From NCBI GenBank assembly GCA_014925825.1, contig JACGCK010000008.1, forward strand, positions 248,001-312,000: DNA of 64,000 bases. Direction: 5' to 3'. Both the position numbers and the translations under genes were made by a program. Under the pieces are notes generated by a model. The model worked only from the letters and a program-made list of their open reading frames with translations, had not been told where the DNA came from and made no database searches. Every line of letters begins with the position of its first letter. Positions within the stretch are counted from its first letter, which is position 1. Of this stretch, positions 34,474-45,800 are shown piece by piece. The stretch is from Pholiota molesta (lineage: Eukaryota > Basidiomycota > Agaricomycetes > Agaricales > Strophariaceae).

Positions 34474-37400
34474 ATGGATCCTGAGCAACAGTCCTCGTTT
34501 CTGTTGGCGCCAACTTTGGATACGCTTGCATCAGTCAAAGTATTCCCACTTATACCTGCTCTAAAGCGAGACGTTACGGTAATGCTTGTTCTTTTTCAAT
34601 TTGTATTCTTTACAGACCGCTAAAATATACCCTAGAACACAATCGGTATGTGGGCTCAATCTCGTTCCAGTATCCATATCCCTCAATCCTTTCTCAATCC
34701 TATGACGCAACCAAGATAGCGCGTTGAGTTGGGAGTAAGTACTTTGTGCTAATCTAATACGCTGTAATCCCTAAATACTTAGTTCATCTATTACTCTAGG
34801 CAGTTGACAGCTGCTGATATCAACTTTTCCATCGTACGCCCTATGTCAACAAATATGCCCGCCTCAAGAATATGTCCGTTGTCTATGTCTGCCTCGTGGT
34901 CAGGTCGTATTTTCTTGGAGCAGCCGAAACGGAACTCGCCTTTGCAGGCGTAATGCTCGCGCGTGCCAATCTTTGCGAAATTCTAGCCATGAAGCTCCTC
35001 AGCCGTTTCGCGACAAACTACATTCAACTTGTGGCAGTTTTAACAACAACATGGAGCCCTTTGGCTGGTGCAACGGATCAGGTGGTGGAAGAGGTGAAGC
35101 AGGTTCTGAATGCCCGCGATGACGATATTTATCAATCGGCTGAAAGTGCCATTGAGGTATGTATTCCAGTTCAAATTATCGAGTCAAAAATTCACACTAA
35201 TATTGAATAGATGGCGATATCGACCAGGGCGAAAAACTTTCTAGCCTCTCCTGTGACCCAGCAAGTGGTCAATGATATATATTCAGGCAAGGTGGTATTT
35301 TCTGTCACCGCGCATCGTTCTATCTTAGCAGATAATTACAAGCCACGAGCAATCGAAATTTATAATCCCCTGACAAAGCCATTTATCAATCATTACCGGT
35401 AAGTTTAGTACTCGACGAACTATCCTTTTATCCTAATCAAATTCAGCCTTCGTGTGCCAAAATATAACGCATATATGGAGTTTGTCAACTTCTCATTCTT
35501 GTTGTTCGTGTTTACCCTATGCCTTGCAAGTAAGCTAGTTTTATTGATTAAATTTCTTTGGACTGACAATCCTAGATCACGATAGCGAAAAGATCACACT
35601 CTGGGAAACGATATTCATCATCCTCGCCAGCGCTTTTACATTAGGAGAATATACTGCGGCGACAGAGCACGGCTGGATCAGTATGTCATTGTCTCTACGT
35701 GGATTCAGCCTCTTTGACAACCATATGATTTCTTTCTGAAAAGTTTACATTGCAAACGTAGGTTCAACCTAACCTATACACAGTGTGGATCCGATATTTA
35801 CCATTCTAGATTTGGAATTCCTTCGACTTCGGATTTATCTTGATCTTTTTGGGGTATCTCGCCTTGAGGCTAAGAGGGCTCAGCAAAGACGATCGTAAGG
35901 ACATTTTTATGTGCTATCGTCAAGACATAAGATCGACGAAACACTACAGCATCTATCTCAGACATGGCGTTTGACGTCCTTGCATGTGGAGCCTGTATTC
36001 TTTTCCCAAGGCGCGTTTCACGGCCCTACGTAAATCGCTGTCGTGGCCTGACTACTTGACATTTTTAGGCTGGCCTTTTTTGCTGTCTCCAATAATGTTG
36101 TCGTTTTGTGAGCCAGAGAGCAAATGCTCATCACCGACGCTGACGACTTGAATTTACCAGGTCTTTGCGGGCGATGATATCACAATTTGTGTTTTTTATC
36201 ACCATTGCGGCTATTTGCTTTTCTGGGCTTCTGTTTACATTGTGGACCCTCGGTAAGCACTATTAATTCAACGCCGCTGTCGGAGTAACTGAAAGTGTTT
36301 CGCAAACAGCGAATAATGACGACGGAAACCAAACGTGGACATTGAAGTCAATAGCTTGGTTAATGGTCCAGATATGGTTCGGCAACACTTATCTTAGCTT
36401 TAACCAAGCCGCAAGCTTCCATCCTTTTTTCGGGCCAATCCTTATGACAATTTTCGCTGCCCTGTCGAACACACTCTTGTTGACAAGTAAGGATGTGTTC
36501 AATTTCTTGGTATGGTCCACTCTGATCGGCCATAGTTCTGATCTCTATTTTATCCAATACTGTCGCTCGGATTGACGCGGTACGTGTCAATCGTACTTGA
36601 GAGGGCATGTTGAATTTATAGACGCATCATTTCTGTAGAATGCTACGCAGGAGGTTTGTCACTCTGTTATGTTCCGTATGTTCCAACTGACGGTCCTCAG
36701 TATCTGTTTCAATACACGATCACCACAATTGAAGGGTGAATATGCTCTTGTCATGCCACAAGTCCGTTGCTAATGCCGTCATACAGAGTAAAATCCGACG
36801 CTCTGTTTTCATATCAGCCTCCATTCAATATCCTGGCCTTTGTCATCTTGAAGCCCGCTTCATGGTTCCTTACTCCTCGGGCTCTTCATTCTGCTAATGC
36901 CTTTCTCATTAAGCTGACTAGTCTCCCTCATCTCATCATAATTGGGCTCTATGAACGGTACTGGATGTCAGGTCGGAAACTCCGCGAATCCAGCAAAGAT
37001 GCAGCCCAATCGTTGTTCAACAGCCTTCCAAGGCATATTAAGAACATGCCCCTCATGGAGGCCCTCGTCGGCTCTGCATCAAATGACCTATATGACGCGA
37101 TCTTTGAAGTTGAGATAGATGACGAAGACTATGATATTTTCGATGACTCGGATGCAGAGCATGATTCGCCGCATCTGTATTCTCAGCATTCCCATGAAAA
37201 TCTACGAAACGGCGCTCGTAGTGTGTCTAGCTCCTCCGCGCCTAGGTTCCAGCCTCGCCGCCCCACTAGTCTTTCTCGTTTGACCGGCGGAGGTGCCAGC
37301 GGTCGTGATTCAAGCCCTACGCGGAATTCACCAAAGCAGCGTGTTCTGTCTCCGGCTGCTCTTGCTCCTATTGATGTCAGAGTACCTCCGGAAGGTGCGC

Positions 37401-37819
37401 CTAGTCCAGCCCTTTCGAACAACCGTAGTCCGCTTGCGCGTCTGTTTAGCTCGCGATTCCCGTCTATCGCTACGTCATCTTCGACAGCAGCGGCTCCTGA
37501 GACCAGCAACTCAGCGCTGGCAGCCGAAGCAGTCGTACAGGCCGCGGCGAACTCTGAGACGAGCCTTAGGCATATCGAATCGCTCTTGGATGCAGTATCC
37601 CAGCTGCCTGTGCACAAACTCAAAGAAGAGATGAAGGAGCTTCAGGTCCGTGCTGCTATGTTCTGCCATTCATACTGCAAATTGACAGGAGTTTTCTTAT
37701 TTGAAATAAATAAAAACCAGGATCGGCAAGCACGCATAGAGAACTTGCTGCTTATGCTCACACGTGGGATGCGGAATGAAACACCTCAGCCTGCACATCG
37801 AAATAGTACTATGACTTAA
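34474..37819 (+). CDS. YVC1: YVC1/TRPY-type vacuolar cation channel
   Basis: A multi-exon gene starting MDPEQQSSFLLAPTLDTLAS. The conserved N-terminal linker reads YARLKNMSVVYVCLVVRSYF, then AFAGVMLARANLCEILAMKL. Six membrane segments follow, including FVNFSFLLFVFTLCLA, TIFIILASAFTLGEYTA, LWNSFDFGFILIFLGYLA and FITIAAICFSGLLFTLWTLA. The pore region is VQIWFGNTYLSFNQAASFHP, and the last membrane helix is LMTIFAALSNTLLLTILISI. The C-terminal tail is long, Ser/Pro-rich and acidic (EVEIDDEDYDIFDDSDAEHD). TRPY channels release Ca2+ from the vacuole on stretch and are Ca2+-activated. The frame slips once at the C-run 34839-34841; one extra C joins the two conserved blocks. Confidence 0.93.
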
Positions 37820-37963
37820 TGCGCCATGTCTGATTCGCGCACGACCCCTTACGCTTGCAGCCACTTTGAAATACATCATATTATATCAGTCGTTACAAGA
37901 CCAAATTTGAATGTCTGGATCCAATGGTAACTTCGAAGATAGCTCCTCCACCCTATAGCCTGG

Positions 37964-39200
37964 TTATGCACCATTGCATCCAAAAGCGGGTCTCTTCCGT
38001 CGCATCTGAGTGGCCATGACAACCTTTCTTGGGATCTCAATCAACCGAGCATCCACCTTGATCCTATCGCTCCCCTTCCCATCCTCGCCAGCGAACACGT
38101 CCTCCGTCCAAATCTGTTTCCAGCTTTCTGGAGAGTGACAAAACACCTGAACCTGAGTTGTTGGAATTGGTCCACCCTCAGCGTTGTGAACTGCCTCAAT
38201 TGCAGTCCTGAAGCCCTTGACAGGTCTCGCACCGTGCTGACCGAATATAACAGAGCCCTTCTTTGGAGAAAGCAGAGAGGCGATGCGATGAGCTAATTCG
38301 AGCTGCTTGTCTTCTGGGAAGAGATGGAAAAACGATGACGCGTGAATTGCGGATATTTTACCCTGCAGTGGCGTCAAGGAAGTCAATTCTCTCAAAGGGG
38401 GAGTCGTGGAAGAAATGCTTGATATATCGTCTGCGGTGATGAAAGCGCCGCGCGACTTGAGCATAACGGGATCGAAAACATCCCCAGCAACGAAGCCAGC
38501 TGGAAATGTCTCTGGGGTTGATTTAAAGAGCTCATGACCATAATCCCAAAATCCTAAAGCCGTAGATAAAACAGGGTGAGCATATTTTCAAATGATATGT
38601 GAGCCTTGCATGTTGGCAAGTGATTTTATCATACCTTGGCGCAAATCCGATGCTATGACGTTCTCGGCAGGCCAACCATCTAGGACCGCTTTCCTCGCAT
38701 CATTTCCGACTGTTTGGAAGAAATGTGATAGCTAGGTATAAGGTTTAAGATCAAGTATAGCTGACTTACAACAACATCCTATATCAAGTAGTATCGGATC
38801 CTTTCGTTCCTGAAGCAATTGCAAAGCTTCTTGGTATCCTGGTTGGATCCTTGCGATTTTCAGTCTGTAATAATAAGCAAGAAAGATAATTGAATGCCTT
38901 TAATTCTTAACCTGCAAGATACAGATATCTGACCTAGTAAAACCGAAGGTTCTAATACAAGGATATCCATAAACCTGGAGATAACGTGTTGACTTCAGTA
39001 TTGGCGACAGTGAAAACAATGCATATTCACCTCGTACGCTTTTGCCTGGACAGTCAAATGTGCGACTTTAATTCGTTCTCATCTTCAATTCCAGTGAGTT
39101 TTCTGAAAAAAACCAGTTCTTCGTCTTGGGGACTGTAAAGGCCTGGGTCGAGTTTTGGCCTCAGTTTGGGGTCAGCATAATATCTAGGCGTAGTAGCCAT
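37964..39200 (-). CDS. SAM-dependent methyltransferase
   Basis: The start at 39200 gives MATTPRYYADPKLRPKLDPG, then YSPQDEELVFFRKLTGIEDE. Later exons give VYGYPCIRTFGFTR, then PILLDIGCCVGNDARKAVLD, the glycine-rich SAM-binding motif I in its fungal form, ENVIASDLRQGFWDYGHELF, ISAIHASSFFHLFPEDKQLE and IASLLSPKKGSVIFGQHGAR. This is a class I Rossmann methyltransferase of a family common in agaricomycetes. Substrate unknown; relatives occur both alone and in secondary-metabolite loci. The frame slips at 39056-39058 (three A on +, T on the coding strand); one extra T gives HILTVQAKAYE. It is convergent with YVC1, 144 bp apart. Confidence 0.85.
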
Positions 39201-40489
39201 GACCGTCGTTTGAGATTTGTAAAGCTTCCCGGAGCCACAGTTCGATAACTGTGAATGTCAATCGAATCATCCCCAATGCCGCTCCTTTTTATACATAGAA
39301 GAAATCGAAGGACGGACCGAGCGCTACCGGAGAAGCCAATATGATCATGATCGGATAGCATTCCGCGGTTTGCTTAAAGTCCTGACACACGCACGCAAGA
39401 CTTTTCTTGGGACACAACGTCAACCTGAGTGTCCCATACAATCCTGCGAAGCGATAGAGAAGGCCCTATGATGTGTCATTTTCGGAACTCCAGCCTACAG
39501 AACCGACTCTGGTAAGTAGCTTTAGTCATGGTCCTCTCATGCACCAATTGATAACAGAGAACTTGGTATCCTCAGAGGCAAATGCGGACTAGTCTACCTT
39601 CTGTTGTTGCAAACTATGTCCGAAATTTACAGAACCTTCTCCAGAATTTTGGCCCAAGTAAGCGGAAGCTGGAATGAGAGATGGTGTGCCAGACAAGTGC
39701 AAGCAAGTTTTCTTTGTTCAGAAGTTACTGAAGAATGCGAACAAATGAATTTCCACGAGAGTTCCTAGTAGCGGAGTCAGAGACGTTAATTCCTACATGG
39801 AAGTAAGCAAGTATAACAAAACTGTAGAATGAAAAAGAGGATGAACCCACAGCGACAAGCTGTGCAAAACCGTCACATTGTCCTTGCTTGGCAAGAGCTT
39901 CGTGTCATAATGAACACTAGTTGATGACATTCTGATGTCATTAGCAACTTGAGCTTGAACGACCATGGCCTTAGACCGGAAGCCGGCCTGTCTATGGAGA
40001 TGAATCTGTCGATAGACATGACAGATTCATCTTCATAGACAGGTCGGTCCATCGGCCTACCATGGCCTGACCATGGCTACCTACTTGCATGACATTCCCA
40101 GCGTCCATGACATCAACCCAACCTTGCCACCTGTTTTTTAGACCATGGATTTCAAGGAGTGGCAATGTTTTTGAAGGGACTACACGGTACAATTTGGCTA
40201 TAGGCACAATTTTAGTGGTCTCTCAACCATTGTTACCTCATTAGGATACGTTGGTTCTGTCAAGAACTTTGAATTCAGTTCTTAGCACCTCTTCGTCTCA
40301 CACTGTACTTTATAAAATAATTATATCTGTTCCGTCAATTAAGAAATGATCCATTTCTCTCACGAAGTCTTATCTATAAAATTTAAATAAAGGACCCAGA
40401 GGTGCGATTGATGTCGTTCACGCTAAATAAGTAAAAAGAAGTACTCAAGACTTAAGTACTTCGCATCGAGTCGCAATCTAAGCAAGGTC
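39201..40489. other. gene-poor region with hairpin repeat
   Basis: Apart from the hairpin at 39987-40043 I see no coding signal on either strand. The proximal part should contain the methyltransferase promoter. Confidence 0.4.
39987..40043. repeat. long hairpin (24-bp arms, 9-base loop)
   Basis: The left arm (39987-40010, CCTGTCTATGGAGATGAATC then TGTC) and right arm (40020-40043) pair at 23 of 24 positions around the loop GATAGACAT. CCATGGCC occurs just outside on both sides (39963-39970 and 40060-40067). The right arm and its flank are the 39-bp sequence repeated at 8069-8107. This fits a small non-autonomous element such as a MITE, but target-site duplications are not clear. Confidence 0.8.
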
Positions 40490-40524
40490 ATGATCAAGTA
40501 TGTAAATAGCTACTACTTGGTAAC

Positions 40525-40899
40525 TTGGCAGCTAAGTATGCAGCCACCGATTGTGAGGTCCGCGGAGATGGTCCAGGTCCACAGCGGGCCTTCACCTGGG
40601 TCTGGATTGGATTCAATCCAGCGCTACCCCCGCTCCGGATGTATGTGGTACATTGTTCTGAACACGCGGAGAAATATTTCTGCTCGAATTTCTCTGATGG
40701 AATTGCGCCTCGCGAATCGTTAATACTACCCATCATCCGCCCAAGATTATCTCCTTATCAGTTAAATTTCGCACCGAGACCAATATGCTATTGGCGGCCT
40801 AATCGTTATGCTTTGCATCACGATCTAGAGTGTTGGGTATGTAAGGAGGAAGAGTTGAAGACACTGGAGTCGGATGGCTCGCAAATATTGGAGAATTGA
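40525..40899 (+). CDS. unrecognised 124-residue ORF
   Basis: An uninterrupted frame with plausible composition (AFTWVWIGFNPALPPLRMYV, YWRPNRYALHHDLECWVCKE) and several Cys/Trp. I recognise no family. It may be an orphan gene, an exon of one, or a gene fragment in a repeat-containing interval. Confidence 0.25.
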   Translation: MAAKYAATDCEVRGDGPGPQRAFTWVWIGFNPALPPLRMYVVHCSEHAEKYFCSNFSDGIAPRESLILPIIRPRLSPYQLNFAPRPICYWRPNRYALHHDLECWVCKEEELKTLESDGSQILEN

Positions 40900-41196
40900 G
40901 GCCTGCCCAGTGGAATTTTACTGTGAATAACTTGGATGTTTTAGTCAATTAAAGGCATTACTTTGGTTTTGATGAAAAAAAATACCGTTGCCCATGCTCA
41001 TGATTGCCGATATACACATTGACCAGACATTGACGAGTCACGAAAGTGGAGAGAGAGGCAGGAGAGAGGTATAGTTCCTCGGAATGATTTCTTTATTATC
41101 GCGTAGCGTTTACATATGATGTCAATGTAGATAAGCCTGAGAGATGTAGGTAAATAGTGATACAACACAGAGAGACAGGGTATTATTTTCCAAACT

Positions 41197-42541
41197 TCAA
41201 ACTTTCGTCCATAGCCTCTTCGCTTGCTCCACAATCAGCAAAGCAGGCCTATATTCATCGGGGAAGAATTTGCTGCCCATCAACCCTCGCAAGCTCCAAG
41301 CCTCTGTGATGAAGATACCCCAACCGACGACCCATGAATATGCCCATACCAAACCAAGCGGGCCCTTCACGCGTGAGCCTACCGCATTGCGGTACATGAA
41401 TTCCAGTATTACACCGACACCCTGGACCACAAAATATCCAGCGGCTGCTGGGAAGTCGCTTCCGCGAGCCATGCCCCATAATCCGAGGTAATGTAGGACC
41501 CCCGAAATAAAGAATGAGCCTAGTACGCCGCCCACACGACCTGTGAGGAACATCATAGGCTTCCCGCCAAATTCAACAAAGATCTGGCGGAAGAGTTGAT
41601 GCCAGCGCGCCCAAAAGTCGAATACAGAGGTCGCGCGGTACGGGTTATCAAAAAGTGGTGGCCACTCCGTAGGTGATTGCCTGAGAAGGAGAATACCGAC
41701 CAATGTCATGAAATAGTATGCGGATTGAATGGCTAGGTATACCGTACTTCCTGACATCCCAGAGATGAAGAGAACTCGAAGAACGGCGGGATATGAAGTG
41801 AGTGAGGATTCGTATATGGAACCTCCACGTGCCGCGCCGATTGTATTAGGACCCAACGACTGAATGGCATAGTAGGATAAGTCGAAGGCCAGAATATAGA
41901 ACAACATCAAAGGTCCTGTAGATAGCAAAAATGATGGAGTAGACGATGTGTTTCGGTTTTCTTTTGGCAGTTTGAGGCCCTCAGACCATGACCAGCCGAT
42001 GCCTCGTAAATTGACGCATAGGTCCAAGGCGTCAATATATTTTGAGCCCGAAGACTTATAGCGACGGTATGGCTCTTGTTGGACCGTCCATAAGCAGATC
42101 CGAATGGCTATGACCGTAACCATGAGCTAGATAAGCAGCATAAGTTCAGACGTTATGAACATGGAGCTATAAAGAGGTCATACGAGTAGGCCTTGATTAA
42201 TGTAGACCATGCGATCATAGTCTGGCAAGCCTGACGCCATGTCGACTTGCGTGGCAGCACGAAAGAGGCCCCATAGCGTTATGGGGAACAAAGCAAATCG
42301 GATAGAGAATGTGCGAGGACTGAGGACGAGGACTGCGGTGGCATAGTAGCACAAAAGTGGAGGCAGCAGTTCGCGCGCGAAGGAATCGAGGGTGAGCGGT
42401 TGGCGAGTCTTTGCCAGATCAATCTCTGGAATAACGTCGGCAAGCCTTGTGAGCAGCATATAAGTGTCTGAATGAAGGAAAGAGAAAGAGGGGAGACGTA
42501 CCAAGACATGGGGAATAGTCGTATGATGGGCTGCCCCACAT
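41197..42541 (-). CDS. wax-synthase-like membrane-bound O-acyltransferase
   Basis: Three exons. The proposed start at 42541 (MWGSPSYDYSPCL) precedes a short, about 34-bp, intron; a Met at 42459 (MLLTRLADVIPEID) is the alternative. Membrane-rich sequence carries the MBOAT_2/wax-synthase block SVFDFWARWHQLFRQIFVEF and the helix SFFISGVLHYLGLWGMARG with the likely catalytic His. Upstream is GIGWSWSEGLKLPKE, also typical. Agaricomycete members of this family transfer acyl groups to alcohols or terpenoids. The substrate is not inferable and no terpene synthase or P450 lies nearby. Confidence 0.85.
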
Positions 42542-44750
42542 CCCCAGTATTTTACCTGCTTTACAACCCTAACCCGAATATAGGTCTTCGCACTGGAGTC
42601 CTCTCAACTCCTCGGCTCTGGCGCGTCGGATTCCAGTTCTCCTCCGACGCCCTCCCCCTCTGAACCCGGGTTCCCTTTTCGTTTACTCGACTTCACGCCC
42701 GCTTCTCCCTTACTATCGCATATGATCAAGCTTTCCAGATAAATCTACCGCATCCGCTGCTGTCGGCTTTGGAATCGTTCGTTCAGTACTGCGACTCGCT
42801 GAAGTGTGAACACCCCCAAGCTCTGACATCGACCGAGCTGTCATCGTGACAACAATACGAGAACACGCGAAGGCCCCAGGAGTGTGCTTGTCCTAGTATT
42901 ATCAGATATGCAGAAGTCCAGGCAAGGAGATGTGCGTCAGATGGAAGGAAGAGATGGAGGGGAGAAACGAGACATCGGACGTATTTATTGGGCTTGTTCA
43001 AGCTGAAACATGGAAACTGCTGCGTCTGACAAGGTGCATTCCCCCCACTTGTAGCAACAACCTTACCGTTCCACCAGCGCCAGAAGCAGGTGATTCAGCC
43101 ACGATGCCGCTTCTTTCAACTTTAGTCTTTGGTGCACTCTGGATCATATCAACTATCAAGTCCCATTTCGACGTTTTTCTCATGAAACCAAGAACAGCTC
43201 ATGAGCAACCGTATCGGCTAGTACTGCAGACAGTCGATATCTGCTAAGTATTCCATTTAAGGAATCCAGAAATCCACGCCAGTCTAAAAAATTCCCCGAA
43301 TTTCTTCCAGAGTCAATGATTGGGCATGGCATGGCACCATGCCGAAAGGCCTTCGATAGTTTCCGAAATCGGGCCCAAAAAATGAAGAACCCCGTCAGTC
43401 ATTGGTCCTATATAATGTCTTGTCAGTTTCTCAATAACCACTTTGGTTGGCTGATAATCCAGGCTAATGCATTCAATGCGGTTATCTCTCATTGATGCCC
43501 AGGGTTCATATCATGCCATACTGGTGACAAGAGTGAGCAGACACCCCACATTTATCATGATCATTTCGAAACAGAACCAGAGATTCAAGAAAAATACGCT
43601 CTATCTAGGCGAGTGCGTGTCGAGCGCAGATCCTCATACAACTCGAGCGCTATAAATTTTCGCCAAAGATCTAGAGACAAACTGCGGCTCTCTGAATCCA
43701 TCCTTCTAGATCATCTTACTGGGAAGATCCTCAAAGTTCTAGGACAACGCATCCCATATGCTACTGAAATTTGTGCACGGTCTCATGCCGGAGAGGTTTG
43801 AAAATGCGACAGACGCTGAGCGCTGCTGTAATAATACTGTCAGCAGAACTAGTGATAGAAGAAAATCTGTTCAAGAATGCCGTCGAGAACCATGTACGTA
43901 TGTCTTGGCGACAATTTCCTGTATACCGAGGACGGCCCAACAACGGCATATGAATTCCCGTTCGGAATACATACCGTCAAGAATCTTCGACGGTTGAGTT
44001 CTGAAACTGATACGATAGAGCACGTCGATGAGGAGCTCCACTCGTATCTACTCTAACGAATCCGTTATCAGTAGCCTCTCGCAGGACAAGAGGCTATCTA
44101 TCATTATCGACACAGATGGCCAACAGAATTCGAGCTCACTAATTCTCGTCGAATAAAGTTGGACACGTTCTAGCTATAGGTCTAAACTGCGACCACTAGG
44201 AAATCATGATAGGAAGAATGGTTGAACAGGATTTCGGTCTATGCATTATGCTTATTGTACATGTAATAGATGCTTCCTTTTGTACTACCTCTATATGTAT
44301 TTTCAAATTGCAATTGACTGCAAAGATAGAACCAGCGTCATGTATTATTTTTCCCCCTACAAAAATATAGAGCATCGGAAGGCGTGGTGTTTGGAAGCTC
44401 AGACGTGGGGGAATAGTGGTTGGGTCCCAAAAATAAATACGTACTCCCTAATACTCATATTCCCTCCCATTCAACGCTTCGGAGCATCGATTTCACCTTC
44501 TTCCGTTACTACTAATTTAAATACAAGCACCATCTACACTGAGCCCACGCTGGAACATCGGCCCATATCAACCGACCCCTCGCTGGGCCTCACTAGACGG
44601 CTGAGATTAGTATAAACAACCCCACCATTCTTCAGATCGCTTAGGAGGTTCGCACCCAATCTGCCTACGCTCTAACTACTTGCATCAAACTTGCATCTTT
44701 GTGTACTCGAACGATCGCGCCCCAATCACGCTCAAACCGCATCGTTCAAC
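42542..44750. other. 2.2-kb gene-poor region
   Basis: It contains the acyltransferase promoter on the left and the SDR promoter on the right, with TATAAA at 44611-44616, 135 bp before the SDR start. The middle (43450-44050) holds short ORFs on both strands, none with a recognised motif; it could be gene debris. A palindromic GGCATGGCATGGCACCATGCC lies near 43323. Confidence 0.4.
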
Positions 44751-45733
44751 ATGAAAATAGCAGTCGCAGGCTGCAACGGGCGGGTGGGCAGACGTGTCGT
44801 GAAATTGGCGCTCGAGCGAGGACATACCGTCGTCGGGATCGATATGGCGGAGCTTCCGCCGTCGGTGGAATGCCCATGGCCTGACGTGGCTACGCGGTAT
44901 ACCTTCGAAAAGGCTGATCTCCAAGACTTCGATGTTGTTCTCCGTCTCCTAGATGGGTGCGACGCAGTCATGAATCTGGCTGGCTATCCTAATCCAGTTG
45001 ATTATAAAGTGAAGGCGCATAACGGGTAAGTCGGTATTGTCTTTATCTTTACTATGGCAGATTTTTCTCATCTGAATCATTTCTTTATTCTGAAAAGTAA
45101 TGTGGTCATTAACTGGAATATCTTGCGCGCCTGCGGAGAACTAGGAATAAACCGAGTTGCCCAGGCATCCTCCGTCAATGTGCTAACGTTGGTGTACAGC
45201 AAGCAAAGTCGCATCCGCTATTTCCCTATCGATGAAGACCATCCTTGTGAACCCGATGAGCCCTATGGTCTGTCCAAAATGTGAGTTAAGCCCCAACATT
45301 GGTACGACATATCATCCTTACCATTTTATCCAGCGTCTGCGAAATGCAAGCAGACAGCATCGTACGGCGATATGATACAATGAGGATCGCTAGTCTGCGC
45401 CTGCATTGGTCGGTCCCCAACAGAACCATCGCCAAAGGCTCTGGGCCCGCTCGGAGATCAAAGGATCTGTGGGGTTATGTGCAAGAAGATTCGGGGGCAG
45501 AAGCCTTCTTGCTGGCGGTACAAGACAGTGATAAGTGGTCGGGTCATGAGCGCTTCTTCATTACTGGTTCAGACACAGCATATGACGAAGAAACACTGTC
45601 TCTAACGGCAGAGTATTGGCCTGACATACCTATCAAGCATAGGGAGAAACTGCTCGGGAGCCGCAGTATTTTCGATTGTTCGAAAGCAGCAGCATTGTTG
45701 GGCTGGCAGCATAAAGATGGCTTAGAGCAATAG
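44751..45733 (+). CDS. extended short-chain dehydrogenase / NAD-dependent epimerase-like
   Basis: Three exons. The start at 44751 leads directly into the Rossmann fold MKIAVAGCNGRVGRRVVKLA (GxxGxxG), then GCDAVMNLAGYPNPVDYKV and INRVAQASSVNVLTLVYSKQ. The YGLSK (YxxxK) catalytic pair sits next to CEPDEP, before the second intron. The C-terminal part (ERFFITGSDTAYDEETLSLT, FDCSKAAALLGWQHKDG) resembles epimerase-family substrate domains. An NAD(P)-dependent epimerase or dehydratase activity is likely; the substrate is unknown. It is convergent with NPR3, 67 bp between stops. Confidence 0.88.
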
Positions 45734-45800
45734 ATGGATAAGGGTTGCATATAAAGGTTGAATGAATAGAATAAATAGAGTGCAAAATGTTGAAATAATG

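Noticed and set aside
37964..42541. A secondary-metabolite cluster of methyltransferase plus wax-synthase-like acyltransferase
   Set aside because: No polyketide synthase, NRPS, terpene synthase or P450 is nearby, and 2 kb with a repeat separates the two genes.
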